Shown: positions 50,101 through 58,002 of the stretch, in pieces | How the letters are laid out: each line of letters begins with the position of its first letter | How positions within the stretch are numbered: the stretch's first letter is position 1 | The notes under the pieces: model-generated | What the model saw: only the letters and a program-made list of their open reading frames with translations | Database searches by the model: none | Told to the model about the DNA's origin: nothing | Source: Brasenia schreberi | Lineage: Eukaryota > Streptophyta > Magnoliopsida > Nymphaeales > Cabombaceae | NCBI GenBank assembly: GCA_036023115.1 | Contig: JAYKKT010000064.1 | Location: 9,880,001-9,944,000, forward strand | Length of the DNA: 64,000 nt | Direction: 5' to 3' | Made by a program: the position numbers and the translations under genes

Positions 50101-50250
50101 CTTCTTTACTCACATCCGTCCATGATGTGGGAACCCTCTCTGTAATTGATTCACTACATTCGAGCGAAAATGTAGTAGCCCTTGCTTACTTCTTACTTCA
50201 TTCGGGCTCTGCAGCACGTCGCTAGGCAGGGACGCCCCAAAGAAATGCTC
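47109..50250 (-). mobile_element. RTE LINE C, near full length, inactive
   Basis: Inserted in MYH intron 2 on the opposite strand, framed by a 17-bp target-site duplication. 3142 bp from the (CAA)n tail to gaaatgctc in the N-terminal coding region, so it lacks only about 120 bp of the 5' end present in LINE D. One mismatch between the 17-bp flanks suggests a young but not brand-new insertion. Confidence 0.95.
47136..50070 (-). pseudogene. RTE LINE C endonuclease-RT frame, broken
   Basis: Open parts are 49414-50070 (endonuclease: [33 protein letters not shown]), 48411-49274 (linker to start of RT) and 47136-48272 (RT to HVADPI). An extra T in a run near 49425 shifts the frame after NTIFKK. 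A TAA replaces the Tyr in LIPVYKNK near 48412, and another stop follows QV near 48300. The catalytic RT motif reads FANDIVL, so the first Asp of the pair is Asn. Inactive on several counts. Confidence 0.9.
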
Positions 50251-50267
50251 ATATTTCCTGTTGCATT

Positions 50268-50582
50268 ATTTAGTTAAATATTTTTTGAAGGAGGCATGGC
50301 ATTGTAACATTTTTATGACAATAATGAGTAATCCCATCTATATCATTTTGCTTCTGATATTTTGTTTTTTTGTGATTGTGGTGACTGCAAGCCAAACATC
50401 GTATGGTTGCCAGTACTATATTTTACTTAGACTATCCAGCTACAGTACTACTGATTATTCAGATTTCTGCTTTAAACTCATTATGAAAAATTAGATGCAC
50501 TTATTTTAAAAGAATTGTTTCTAGAATTGTTCATTATTATGTATCCCTACGTAAAATATTCAAGTGATCTTCCTAAATTGGT
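50268..50582 (+). other. MYH intron 2 remainder between LINEs
   Basis: About 315 bp of original intron ending in a pyrimidine-rich tract and the first acceptor (tttcctag, 50583-50590). Nothing else seen. Confidence 0.7.
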
Positions 50583-50603
50583 TTTCCTAGGGAGCAAAGA
50601 CAA
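50583..50603 (+). repeat. target-site duplication of LINE D, left, with splice acceptor
   Basis: 21 bp (tttcctag, then ggagcaaag and acaa), perfectly repeated at 53875-53895. It spans the intron 2/exon 3 junction, so each copy carries the acceptor AG and the first 13 bases of exon 3. The last three bases may merge with the (CAA)n tail. Confidence 0.95.
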
Positions 50604-53600
50604 CAACAACAACTAAGCCTTTTCCCATACTAGACGGGGTCGGCTACATGAATTCTTTGTTTCCACAGATCCCTATCGTGTGCCATGTTAGCAGTTAACT
50701 CCCAATAAGCTAGATCATTCTTTATTGTTTCTTTCCAACACTTTTGTGGTCGTCCTCTACCTCTTTTAATACTTTCCAAATTTAGTTTTTTTACCCTTCT
50801 TACAGGTTCTTCTTCTGATCTTCGTTCTATATGTCCAAACCATCTTAAACGATGTTCTCTCATTTTATCCTCTATTGGTGCCACTCCTAATTTGTTTCTA
50901 ATAACCTCATTATGTATACGGTCTTTTCTTGTATGACCACTCATCCATCTCAACATCTTCATTTCTGTCACAGACATCTTTTGTACATGTTGATGATTAA
51001 CTGCCCAACACTCAGAACCATAAAACATGGCAGGCCTAATTGCTGCTCTATAATATTTACCTTTTAATTTTAATGGTATCTTCTTATCACAAAGAATACC
51101 TGATGCTCCTCTCCATTTTAACCGAACAACATTAATTCTATGTGTAACATCTCCATCAATTCTTCCATCACTTTGAAAAATTGACCCTAGGTATTTAAAA
51201 CTTTCCTTTTGGGGAATGCAATGTGTGCCAATTTTAATTTCTATGTCCTCTGAAGTAGCCAAATGATCAAACTTACATTCCATATATTCTGTCTTTGTTC
51301 TACTAAGTCGGAGGCCTTTGTTTTCTAATGTTTCTCTCCATAGTTCCAATTTTCTATTAACTTTTTCCTTAGACTCCTCCACTAATACAATGTCATCTGC
51401 AAATAACATACACCAAGGTACTTCATCTTGAATATGTTTTGTTAACTCATCCATCACCATTATAAATAAGTATGGACTTAAAGTTGATCCTTGATGTAAC
51501 CCAATATTAACTTCAAAGAAGTTTGTCGTTCCTTCATGAGTCCTCACACATGTTTTTGCACCATCATACATGTCTCTTATAAGGTTAATATATGTCAATG
51601 GGATACCTCTTTTTTCCAAAGTTCTCCAAAGAACCTCCCTCGGTACCCTATCATAAGCTTTTTCTAGATCAATAAATATCATGTGAAGGTCTTTCTTTTT
51701 TGCTCTAAAATGTTCCATAAGACGTCTCAAAAGGTGAATCGCTTCAATAGTAGATCTACCTGGCATAAATCCAAATTGGTTCTCTGTTGTACTTGATACT
51801 TGTCTTAACCTACGTTCAATAATTCTTTCCCATAATTTCATAGTATGACTCATTAACTTGATACCTCGATAATTCGCACAATTTTGAATGTCTCCCTTGT
51901 TCTTATATACGGGTATAAGTGTACTTGCTCTCCATTCCTCGGGCATCTTTTGGTTTTTCCATATTTCATTAAATAGTTTTGTGAGCCAAGTGATTCCTAT
52001 TTCTCCTAGTATTTTCCAAACTTCTATAGGAATATTATCTGGTCCTACCGATTTACCACTCTTCATATGTTTAAGAGCCTCTTTGACTTCATTCTTTTGA
52101 ATACGTCGATAGAAATTGTGGTTTATATACTTTTCTGACTTGGCTAAATCTCCTAAACTAATACTAACATCTTTATTTTCATTAAAAAGATTATAAAAAT
52201 AGTTTTTCCATCTATTTCTTATATCATCATTTGCCACTAGAATTTTTTCATCCTCGTCTTTTATGGATCTACCATAATTAAGATCTTTAGTTTTCTTATC
52301 TCTAGCCCTAGCTATCCTAAAAATGTCTCTTTCACCCTCTTTTGAGTTGAGTTTTTTATATAAGTCCTCCCAAATCTTAACTTTTGCTTCACTAACGGCC
52401 TTTTTTGCTTCCTTCTTTGCTTTCTTATAAGCTTCTAAAGTTTCACTAGTTTTCTTAGCATAATGTAATTTGTAACATGCCCTCTTTGCCTTGATTTTGT
52501 TTTGTACTACTTCACTCCACCACCAAGCTTCTTTTTGTGCTGGTACACCTCCCTTAGATACCCCTAACACATCTTTCGCCACTTTCCTAATATGTATAGC
52601 CATATTGTTCCACATATCAGAGGGTGTGCCAACATAATTCCAAACATCTCCTTGAAGGACTTTTTGTTTAAATATATCTTCTTTCTCACTTTTGAGGTTC
52701 CACCATTTAGTCTGAATAGCTCGATGCACTCTTTTCTTCTTTGTCCATTTTTTTATTTGTAAATCCATAACTAAAAGTCGATGTTGGGTGGTTAAGCTTT
52801 CTCCTGGAATTACCTTACAATCTTTACAACACGCTCTATCTTTTTTTCTACAAATAAAGTAATCAATTTGTGTTTGTGATAAGCCACTCTTATAAGTAAT
52901 TAAATGTTCATCTCGTTTTTTGAAGATTGTATTGACTATAAAGAGATCAAATGACATAGCAAAATTTAAAATCTCCCTACCTTCCTCGTTTATATCCCCA
53001 TAACCAAAGTTTCCATGAATCCCTTGATATCCTAATGCCTCTTTACCGACATGTCCATTTAAATCTCCTCCTAAACAAATCATCTCCCTTTGTGAAATCT
53101 TTTGAAACACCTTATCTAACTCTTCCCAAAAAACTGTCTTTATACTATCTTCTAGTCCTACTTGGGGTGCGTAAGCACAAACTATATTCAAAACCTCTAC
53201 TCCTAACACTAATTTCAATGTCATGATTCGGTCACCATATCGTTGTATGTCTACTACACTCTCCTTTAAATCTTTATTTATGATAATACCAACTCCGTTT
53301 CGGGCCTTTTCTTTACCTGAGTACCATAATTTAAAACCTGTATCCTCTATCTCTTTTGCTTTTTCTCCAACCCATTTTGTCTCTTGTAAACATAGAATAT
53401 GAATCTTTCTCCGAATCATAGTATCTACCACCTCCATTAGCTTACCCGATAATGTTCCGATATTCCAAGAACCAATACGAATCTTATTATCTAGGACTAG
53501 CTTCCTTACCCCCCACATCCGTCCATAATCAAAATGCGGAGACCCTCTCTGAAAATTTTTCACTACATTCGGGCGGCAATGTAGCGGGACTAACTTCTTT

Positions 53601-53874
53601 ACCCACACCCGTCCATGATGTGGGAACCCTCTCTGCAATTGATTCACTACATTCGGGCGAAAATGTAGTGGCCCTTGCTTACTTCTTACTGCATTCGGGC
53701 TCTGCAGCACGTCGCTAGGCGGGAACGCCCCAAAGGAATGCTCATAATTTTTGTAATCCATGTTGTAGAAATCCGACGAAGTTTTACGCTGGCTGTCGGA
53801 AGCCTAACACAACCCTCCTCCTTTATCCGGGCTTGGGACCGGCAATGCAAGGGTGATCCCTTACATGGGCGGAG
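50604..53874 (-). mobile_element. RTE LINE D, full length and apparently intact
   Basis: 3.27 kb on the minus strand: 5' end CTCCGCCCATG, a short 5' leader, one long reading frame, TAG, a brief 3' UTR (TATGGGAAAAGGCTTAG) and a (TTG)n tail. It is flanked by a perfect 21-bp duplication. The 5' terminus agrees with the fragments at 8099 and 13257. An intact frame plus perfect flanks point to a recent insertion. Confidence 0.96.
50630..53761 (-). CDS. RTE-clade LINE endonuclease-reverse transcriptase
   Basis: 1043 residues, uninterrupted. By family knowledge it nicks target DNA and copies its own RNA there. The N-terminus (residues about 30-90) contains a tandem repeat: [21 protein letters not shown] and [23 protein letters not shown] blocks. 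The APE-type endonuclease has [38 protein letters not shown] and [10 protein letters not shown]. The RT has [53 protein letters not shown] and FADDIVL (catalytic DD). A C-terminal domain has HTRKDR and [10 protein letters not shown]. The first ATG (MDYKNYEH) is in the region shared with LINE C; a start further in is possible. LINEs A-C carry stops in the same frame, so this is the only candidate active copy here. Confidence 0.95.
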   Translation of the reverse strand: MDYKNYEHSFGAFPPSDVLQSPNAVRSKQGPLHFRPNVVNQLQRGFPHHGRVWVKKLVPLHCRPNVVKNFQRGSPHFDYGRMWGVRKLVLDNKIRIGSWNIGTLSGKLMEVVDTMIRRKIHILCLQETKWVGEKAKEIEDTGFKLWYSGKEKARNGVGIIINKDLKESVVDIQRYGDRIMTLKLVLGVEVLNIVCAYAPQVGLEDSIKTVFWEELDKVFQKISQREMICLGGDLNGHVGKEALGYQGIHGNFGYGDINEEGREILNFAMSFDLFIVNTIFKKRDEHLITYKSGLSQTQIDYFICRKKDRACCKDCKVIPGESLTTQHRLLVMDLQIKKWTKKKRVHRAIQTKWWNLKSEKEDIFKQKVLQGDVWNYVGTPSDMWNNMAIHIRKVAKDVLGVSKGGVPAQKEAWWWSEVVQNKIKAKRACYKLHYAKKTSETLEAYKKAKKEAKKAVSEAKVKIWEDLYKKLNSKEGERDIFRIARARDKKTKDLNYGRSIKDEDEKILVANDDIRNRWKNYFYNLFNENKDVSISLGDLAKSEKYINHNFYRRIQKNEVKEALKHMKSGKSVGPDNIPIEVWKILGEIGITWLTKLFNEIWKNQKMPEEWRASTLIPVYKNKGDIQNCANYRGIKLMSHTMKLWERIIERRLRQVSSTTENQFGFMPGRSTIEAIHLLRRLMEHFRAKKKDLHMIFIDLEKAYDRVPREVLWRTLEKRGIPLTYINLIRDMYDGAKTCVRTHEGTTNFFEVNIGLHQGSTLSPYLFIMVMDELTKHIQDEVPWCMLFADDIVLVEESKEKVNRKLELWRETLENKGLRLSRTKTEYMECKFDHLATSEDIEIKIGTHCIPQKESFKYLGSIFQSDGRIDGDVTHRINVVRLKWRGASGILCDKKIPLKLKGKYYRAAIRPAMFYGSECWAVNHQHVQKMSVTEMKMLRWMSGHTRKDRIHNEVIRNKLGVAPIEDKMREHRLRWFGHIERRSEEEPVRRVKKLNLESIKRGRGRPQKCWKETIKNDLAYWELTANMAHDRDLWKQRIHVADPV

Positions 53875-53895
53875 TTTCCTAGGGAGCAAAGACAA
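53875..53895 (+). repeat. target-site duplication of LINE D, right, with splice acceptor
   Basis: Exact copy of 50583-50603. Its acceptor AG at 53881-53882 precedes the complete exon 3, but the sequence before it is LINE 5' end (gggcggag), so the original polypyrimidine tract is missing. Confidence 0.95.
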
Positions 53896-54002
53896 TTGTA
53901 GAAAATGGTGGTAAGTTTCCAAGAACGCTAGATGCGCTTCGAAAGGTCTGTGGAATAGGCAATTATCCGGCAGGTGCAATAGCTTCAATAGCATTTAAGC
54001 AG
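53883..54002 (+). CDS. MYH: MYH exon 3
   Basis: Forty codons, phase 0 (GAKTIVENGG ... GIGNYPAGAIASIAFKQ), containing the helix-hairpin-helix DNA-binding motif. Donor gtagct. Its acceptor was regenerated by the LINE D target-site duplication. Confidence 0.9.
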
Positions 54003-54103
54003 GTAGCTATTCTTCTTCGTTTTCATTATCACAGTATGTCTAAAGCTAATTTATAGCCAGGTTTCTCTTGCCTAAACCTGTTCTTGACAACCCGTGCTTC
54101 TAG

Positions 54104-55823
54104 GCCGTGCCTGTGGTTGATGGCAACGTAATTAGGGTGGTCTCCAGAATGAAGGCCATATCTTCAAATCCAAAAGATCCTGCTACAGTGAAGAGCTTCT
54201 GGTGATCTCCTTACACCATCTTTAATTTGAACCTTTTGGTTTCTCCCTTTCCAAATATGATTGGTCAAGGTCAGATCTCTTTGAGAAACAGATGGCTCAT
54301 CTGGCTAAAAGTCTAAGAGATGGATGTTGTTGATGGGTTTGGGTTTGAAGCAAGTTTTTTTATTTAATAAGCGAGAAATGGATCAGCCAGTAGATTTGAC
54401 CATGATCCTGTTGAGGGTCCACTATCTACCTTCCTGTGGCCTTCCATATTCCATGATTGAATCTGCATTTATCGTTACACCAGTATCAGTTGGAGTCTTA
54501 TTCAGGCTACCATTTTTTGTGAGATAATATTTCATTGACGCACTGCAGGAAGCTAGCTGGGCAATTAGTTGATCCCATTCGACCTGGAGATTTTAATCAA
54601 GCACTCATGGAACTAGGAGCCATCCTATGCACTACAGTAAGACCAGCATGTGCTTCATGTCCTGTCTCTGATCAGTGCCAAGCTCTTTCAATTTCAAGTA
54701 ATCATGGCCCTGACAATAATTCTCCAGAAAAAGGGCGCAGCGCTGTCTCTGTTACAGATTATCCCAGAAAGGTGGTTAAGGCTAAACAAAGGCTCGAGTT
54801 CACTGCCATTTGTATCCTGCAAATCTCAGAGAGTCAGCCATGCCTATGGAAAATGAGCAATCATCAGGAACATTTTCTTCTCAAAAAGAGGCCTGATGAG
54901 GGGCTGCTTGCAGGGGTTTGGGAATTCCCATCTGTTCTCCTGGACAAACATGAACCAAATTTGAGACTAAGGAGGGCAGCAATGAACCAGTACCTGAAGG
55001 ATTCGTTGGATCTTGATATCACAAAGAGCTGCCATGTGATTTTGAGAGAGGAAGTTGGAGAATATGTCCATGTTTTTTCACATATTTGGCTTCACATGCA
55101 TATTGAGTGGTTAGTTGTTTCTCCAAAGTGTAAGCTCCATTCACCATGCGGTCATAAGAATATCCATTTTGTGTTGCTTTAATATTCATTCACGTAATCA
55201 GTTTCTGCCTCCGGCTGTATAATATTTCATTGATTGAATTGTCAAGCTTTGTTTATCCTGGTGGGTTCACAAAGGGATTTAGGGCCAAATTAGAAGAAGA
55301 CCAACCCTTTGTCATAGCTTCCAGTAACTTTAGGACAGTTTGCTGTGACCCATTGAGTCACAAGTATTTGAATCGCAAGAATTTTATTTATCCTTCAGCT
55401 GAGTCTAGTCGAGAGCCAAATGTCATGGGGCCCGACTGGACCACCATTTTAACAATAGTGTGATCCTTCAGTATGTACTGTTTGCCATGCAGGTGGAGTA
55501 GAGGCCTTACTGGATGAGGCAAACCAAAGCGCGACATGGAAATGTGTAGATCAAAAGGTGATTGGAAGCATGGGATTAACATCAGCTGTGAAAAAGGTAC
55601 GAAGTTCATATTCATGCAATTAGGATTATGCAAGGATTTATGGTTTTATGGCAACACAAATGCAAAATTAGCGGTCAATCTTAATTTAGTTCTGAGCTTT
55701 GTTTCTCGTCTAAATGCACGTTGTCTTTTCATTTAACATCAGGTCTACAACATGATGCAAGATCTTAAGAAAAATAAGTTGGAGAGTGCTAATGATGAGA
55801 AAAAGAAAAGAAAGAAACGGTGA
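54104..55823 (+). CDS. MYH: MYH exons 4-7
   Basis: Exons 54104-54201, 54549-55129, 55493-55596 and 55743-55823. Phases 2, 1 and 0 join cleanly: TTC TG|G restores Trp, and AAG T|GT restores Cys at donor gtaagc (55130). They encode the catalytic Asp (VVDGNV), the 4Fe-4S cluster, the Nudix-like 8-oxoG recognition domain (HFLLKKRPDEGLLAGVWEFPS) and the end SMGLTSAVKKVYNMMQ. The stop is TGA at 55821-55823. Confidence 0.9.
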
Positions 55824-55981
55824 ACTTGAGATTGGTGGCCAAGATACTGATTGTTGTTGTAGGAGAAATCCTTTAACTGACGAGTGTCATGAAGTTTTGT
55901 GACGTCTGTTTCCATTTACCCAGTGAGTATTGGGTAGTTTTGTTGAAATTCGAGATTAGCGTAGCGGAAGATTATACAACA

Positions 55982-56214
55982 CATTGAAGAGGAAAAACAC
56001 ATGCGAGATCGGAGGAGGGGGCAGACCTCCATTGGAGGCTGCCCCCCCTCTCTTTCTTAATCACAACCTCTTAACCCTAACACAAACTTCCAACCCTTAT
56101 ATAATGGGTTGTAAAACAGAAAATAACCAAAATACCCTTAGTACTACAGGCAATTACAATAATACATAAAACATCAAATTTACTAAAACTGACACTAAAA
56201 GCATATTCTTAACA
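55982..56214 (-). repeat. 3' LTR of non-autonomous element
   Basis: Pairs with 57761-58002. The minus strand begins TGTTAAGAATATGC and ends CTCTTCAATG, a decayed inverted end. It contains an ATTATATAAGG TATA-like element. The two LTRs differ at numerous positions, including an 8-bp ctctttct expansion in the right one, so the element is not recent. Confidence 0.88.
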
Positions 56215-56309
56215 CCCCCCTCAAGTTAGGAGTGAGATACTTCGAACTCCAAACTTTTCAAAAAAATTAATTTTTTTTCTATTTTTCAAGCCCTCTTGGC
56301 TGTCTACTT

Positions 56310-56690
56310 TTCAGCAACCTTCGTGGCTGCAACATTCTTCATCAGCCTTCATGGTTATTCTTTAGCAGTTTCATGGCTACATCAATCTTCAGCATCTTCT
56401 TTGGTTGTAATAACTTCAACTCAGCCTTCATGACTCGTCATCTTTAGTAGCTCATTTGGCTGCAACATCTTCAACTCAACCTTCATAGCTGGTCATCTTC
56501 AACAACTCCTTTGGCTGTAACATCTTCAACTCAGTCTTGCTGGATGGTCATTTTCAGCAACTCTTTGGCTGCAACATCTTCAACTCAACCTTTAGCTGCA
56601 ACATCTTCAACTCAGCCTTTCTGGCTGGTCATCTTCAACAGTTTTTTTGGCTGCAACATTTTCAGCAACTTCTTTGGTTGCAAAACACAT
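56310..56690 (-). repeat. 55-bp minisatellite in LTR element
   Basis: The phrase catcttcaactcagcctt recurs with starts near 56414, 56469, 56524 and 56579 (exactly 55 bp apart), plus a shorter step at 56604 and looser copies on both sides. Units contain ggctgcaacatcttcaac and ggctggtcatcttcaac. Confidence 0.85.
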
Positions 56691-57120
56691 TTTAGCAGTC
56701 CTTATAATTGCAATCTTTACTAGAATCGACAGATTTGATACATTCCATCCAATCTGCCCACAACTCTACTTTGGCGCCCACACATGGCTACCTCTCTTTC
56801 TTACTTAATTCATCAGTACGGCAATCCATCCAATCTCATTCTTCTGCATTTTTTTTTTCTGAATTTTTCAACCCTCTTGAGCATTTCCTCAAACACTTCA
56901 TGCGCAGGTAAATATCTCTCTTGGGCATTTTCTCAAACATTTGATTTGTAGGTTAATCATCTCTTCTTGAGCATTTCATCGAACACTTCATGTGCAGATA
57001 AACATCTCTGAGCCTCCCGCTCTCAACTACTCAAAGAAAAAAGGATACGAACCACCACACTTGCAAGGGGAGCCTATAATTCTGCGCAGCATGCATGCAT
57101 GCCTAAGCTCACAATTTCTT

Positions 57121-57675
57121 TCATTCCATCAATCTGCATAGCTTCTTCTTCTCACTCTTGGTGATTCCAGCATGCTCCTTAAGGTATGTGTCCATCGCTT
57201 TGGAGAGTCCATCGTGAACAGGGCATGCAGAGTTTGACAAATTGAACCAACGAACACGCCATTCTTTTTGTTTGGCATAAAAATGGGGAAGGTTGAAGCC
57301 AGATGCACAGCCAGGAATCAAACATGACTTACAACTTAAGAGTCGACCGCTAACCAGGTGAACAATAATTGCTCGTCTGCAGCATACCTCATTGCAAAAA
57401 TGTATTTTCACGTGAGCCCTTTGACAAGAACACCCCCTTTGGTAACCACGTAGCAGGAGAAAAGTATCAACATTTACTTGGATCTCTGCCTCATCTTTTG
57501 GCGCTTTCTCTTGGGACACCTCATGCGCTTCTTCTTCCACTTCGCTCTCATCTTCTCCCCCTCTGTAGCGGCACGACTTTCCCTGAACTGGCAGCCTCCT
57601 CAACGACTCGAACAAAGAAGCATCGGACTCGCCAGGGCTCTCGAGAACAATTTTAATCTGAAAAACTTCACCCAC
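57121..57675 (-). CDS. chimeric ORF in LTR element, NPH3-like and TFIIS-N-like fragments
   Basis: 184 residues, intact, placed just inside the 5' LTR. The first 30 residues (LESPGESDASLFESLRRL) recall the start of plant TFIIS N-terminal-domain proteins. The last 30 (LSKAMDTYLKEH, GITKSEKKKLCRLM) closely recall the NPH3 domain of phototropism-type BTB proteins, just before its usual D-x-QKLS. The middle is acidic, then Cys-rich, and is not recognised. It reads as exon pieces captured and joined by a retroelement. Whether it is translated is unknown; assignments are from memory of motifs. Confidence 0.5.
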   Translation of the reverse strand: MGEVFQIKIVLESPGESDASLFESLRRLPVQGKSCRYRGGEDESEVEEEAHEVSQEKAPKDEAEIQVNVDTFLLLRGYQRGCSCQRAHVKIHFCNEVCCRRAIIVHLVSGRLLSCKSCLIPGCASGFNLPHFYAKQKEWRVRWFNLSNSACPVHDGLSKAMDTYLKEHAGITKSEKKKLCRLME

Positions 57676-57760
57676 AATCTGAGATTCCTCTTCGATCTCT
57701 TTTGTGAGAGCCTCGGCCTCATCGTAACTGTAATTGCTGATCCGATTCCTCTTACAAACA

Positions 57761-58002
57761 CATTGAAGAGGAAAAACACATGCGAGATTAGAGGAGGGGG
57801 TAGATCTCCATTGGAGGCCGCCCCCCCTCTCTTTCTCTCTTTCTTAATTACAACTTTTTAACCTTAATACAAACTTCCAGTCCTTATATAATGGGTTGTA
57901 AAATAAAAAATGACTAAAATATCCTTAGTACTACGGGTAATTACAATAATACCTAAAATATCAAATTTACTAAAATTGACACTAAAAGCATATTCTTCAA
58001 CA
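57761..58002 (-). repeat. 5' LTR of non-autonomous element
   Basis: Partner of 55982-56214. The minus strand begins TGTTGAAGAATATGC. The sequence after its inner end (ATGTGTTTGTAAGAGG) is not the tRNA-Met primer site seen in the copia elements; the primer was not identified. Confidence 0.88.

Larger units (their letters stand above)
45388..55823 (+). pseudogene. MYH: adenine DNA glycosylase (MutY/MUTYH) gene with one in-frame stop
   Basis: Seven exons: 45388-45753, 46637-46696, 53883-54002, 54104-54201, 54549-55129, 55493-55596 and 55743-55823. They sum to 1410 nt (470 codons), with matching phases and GT-AG sites. MutY enzymes remove adenine mispaired with 8-oxoguanine in base excision repair. 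Visible features are [10 protein letters not shown] with the catalytic Glu, HhH loop GIGNYPAGAIASIAF, the catalytic Asp in VVDGNV, the 4Fe-4S cluster C-x6-C-x2-C-x5-C (CTTVRPACASCPVSDQC), a C-terminal Nudix-like domain (LLAGVWEFPS) and a basic tail KKKRKKR. A TAA at 45727-45729 interrupts exon 1 at codon 114 ([16 protein letters not shown]), ahead of the catalytic Asp. Intron 2 has grown to 7.2 kb through LINEs C and D. The usual HhH Thr after GIGNY is Pro. All other exons look maintained, so inactivation is recent or the stop is a sequence error. Confidence 0.88.
55982..58002 (-). mobile_element. non-autonomous LTR retroelement carrying gene-like fragments
   Basis: Two LTRs of about 233 and 242 bp flank 1.55 kb. 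It is on the minus strand: the purine tract GAGGGGGG (56215-56223 region) abuts the left LTR, making that the 3' LTR. There is no gag, protease, integrase or RT. Instead there is a 184-codon open frame with plant-gene motifs and a 55-bp minisatellite. This fits a LARD/TRIM-type element mobilised in trans. It lies 159 bp after the MYH stop codon, so it may be in the MYH 3' UTR. No target-site duplication was recognised. Confidence 0.8.

Noticed and set aside
51888..52100. Recurring 70-residue plus-strand frames in each LINE (also 27376, 35132, 48394)
   Set aside because: They are antisense shadows conserved only because the LINE RT frame on the other strand is conserved.
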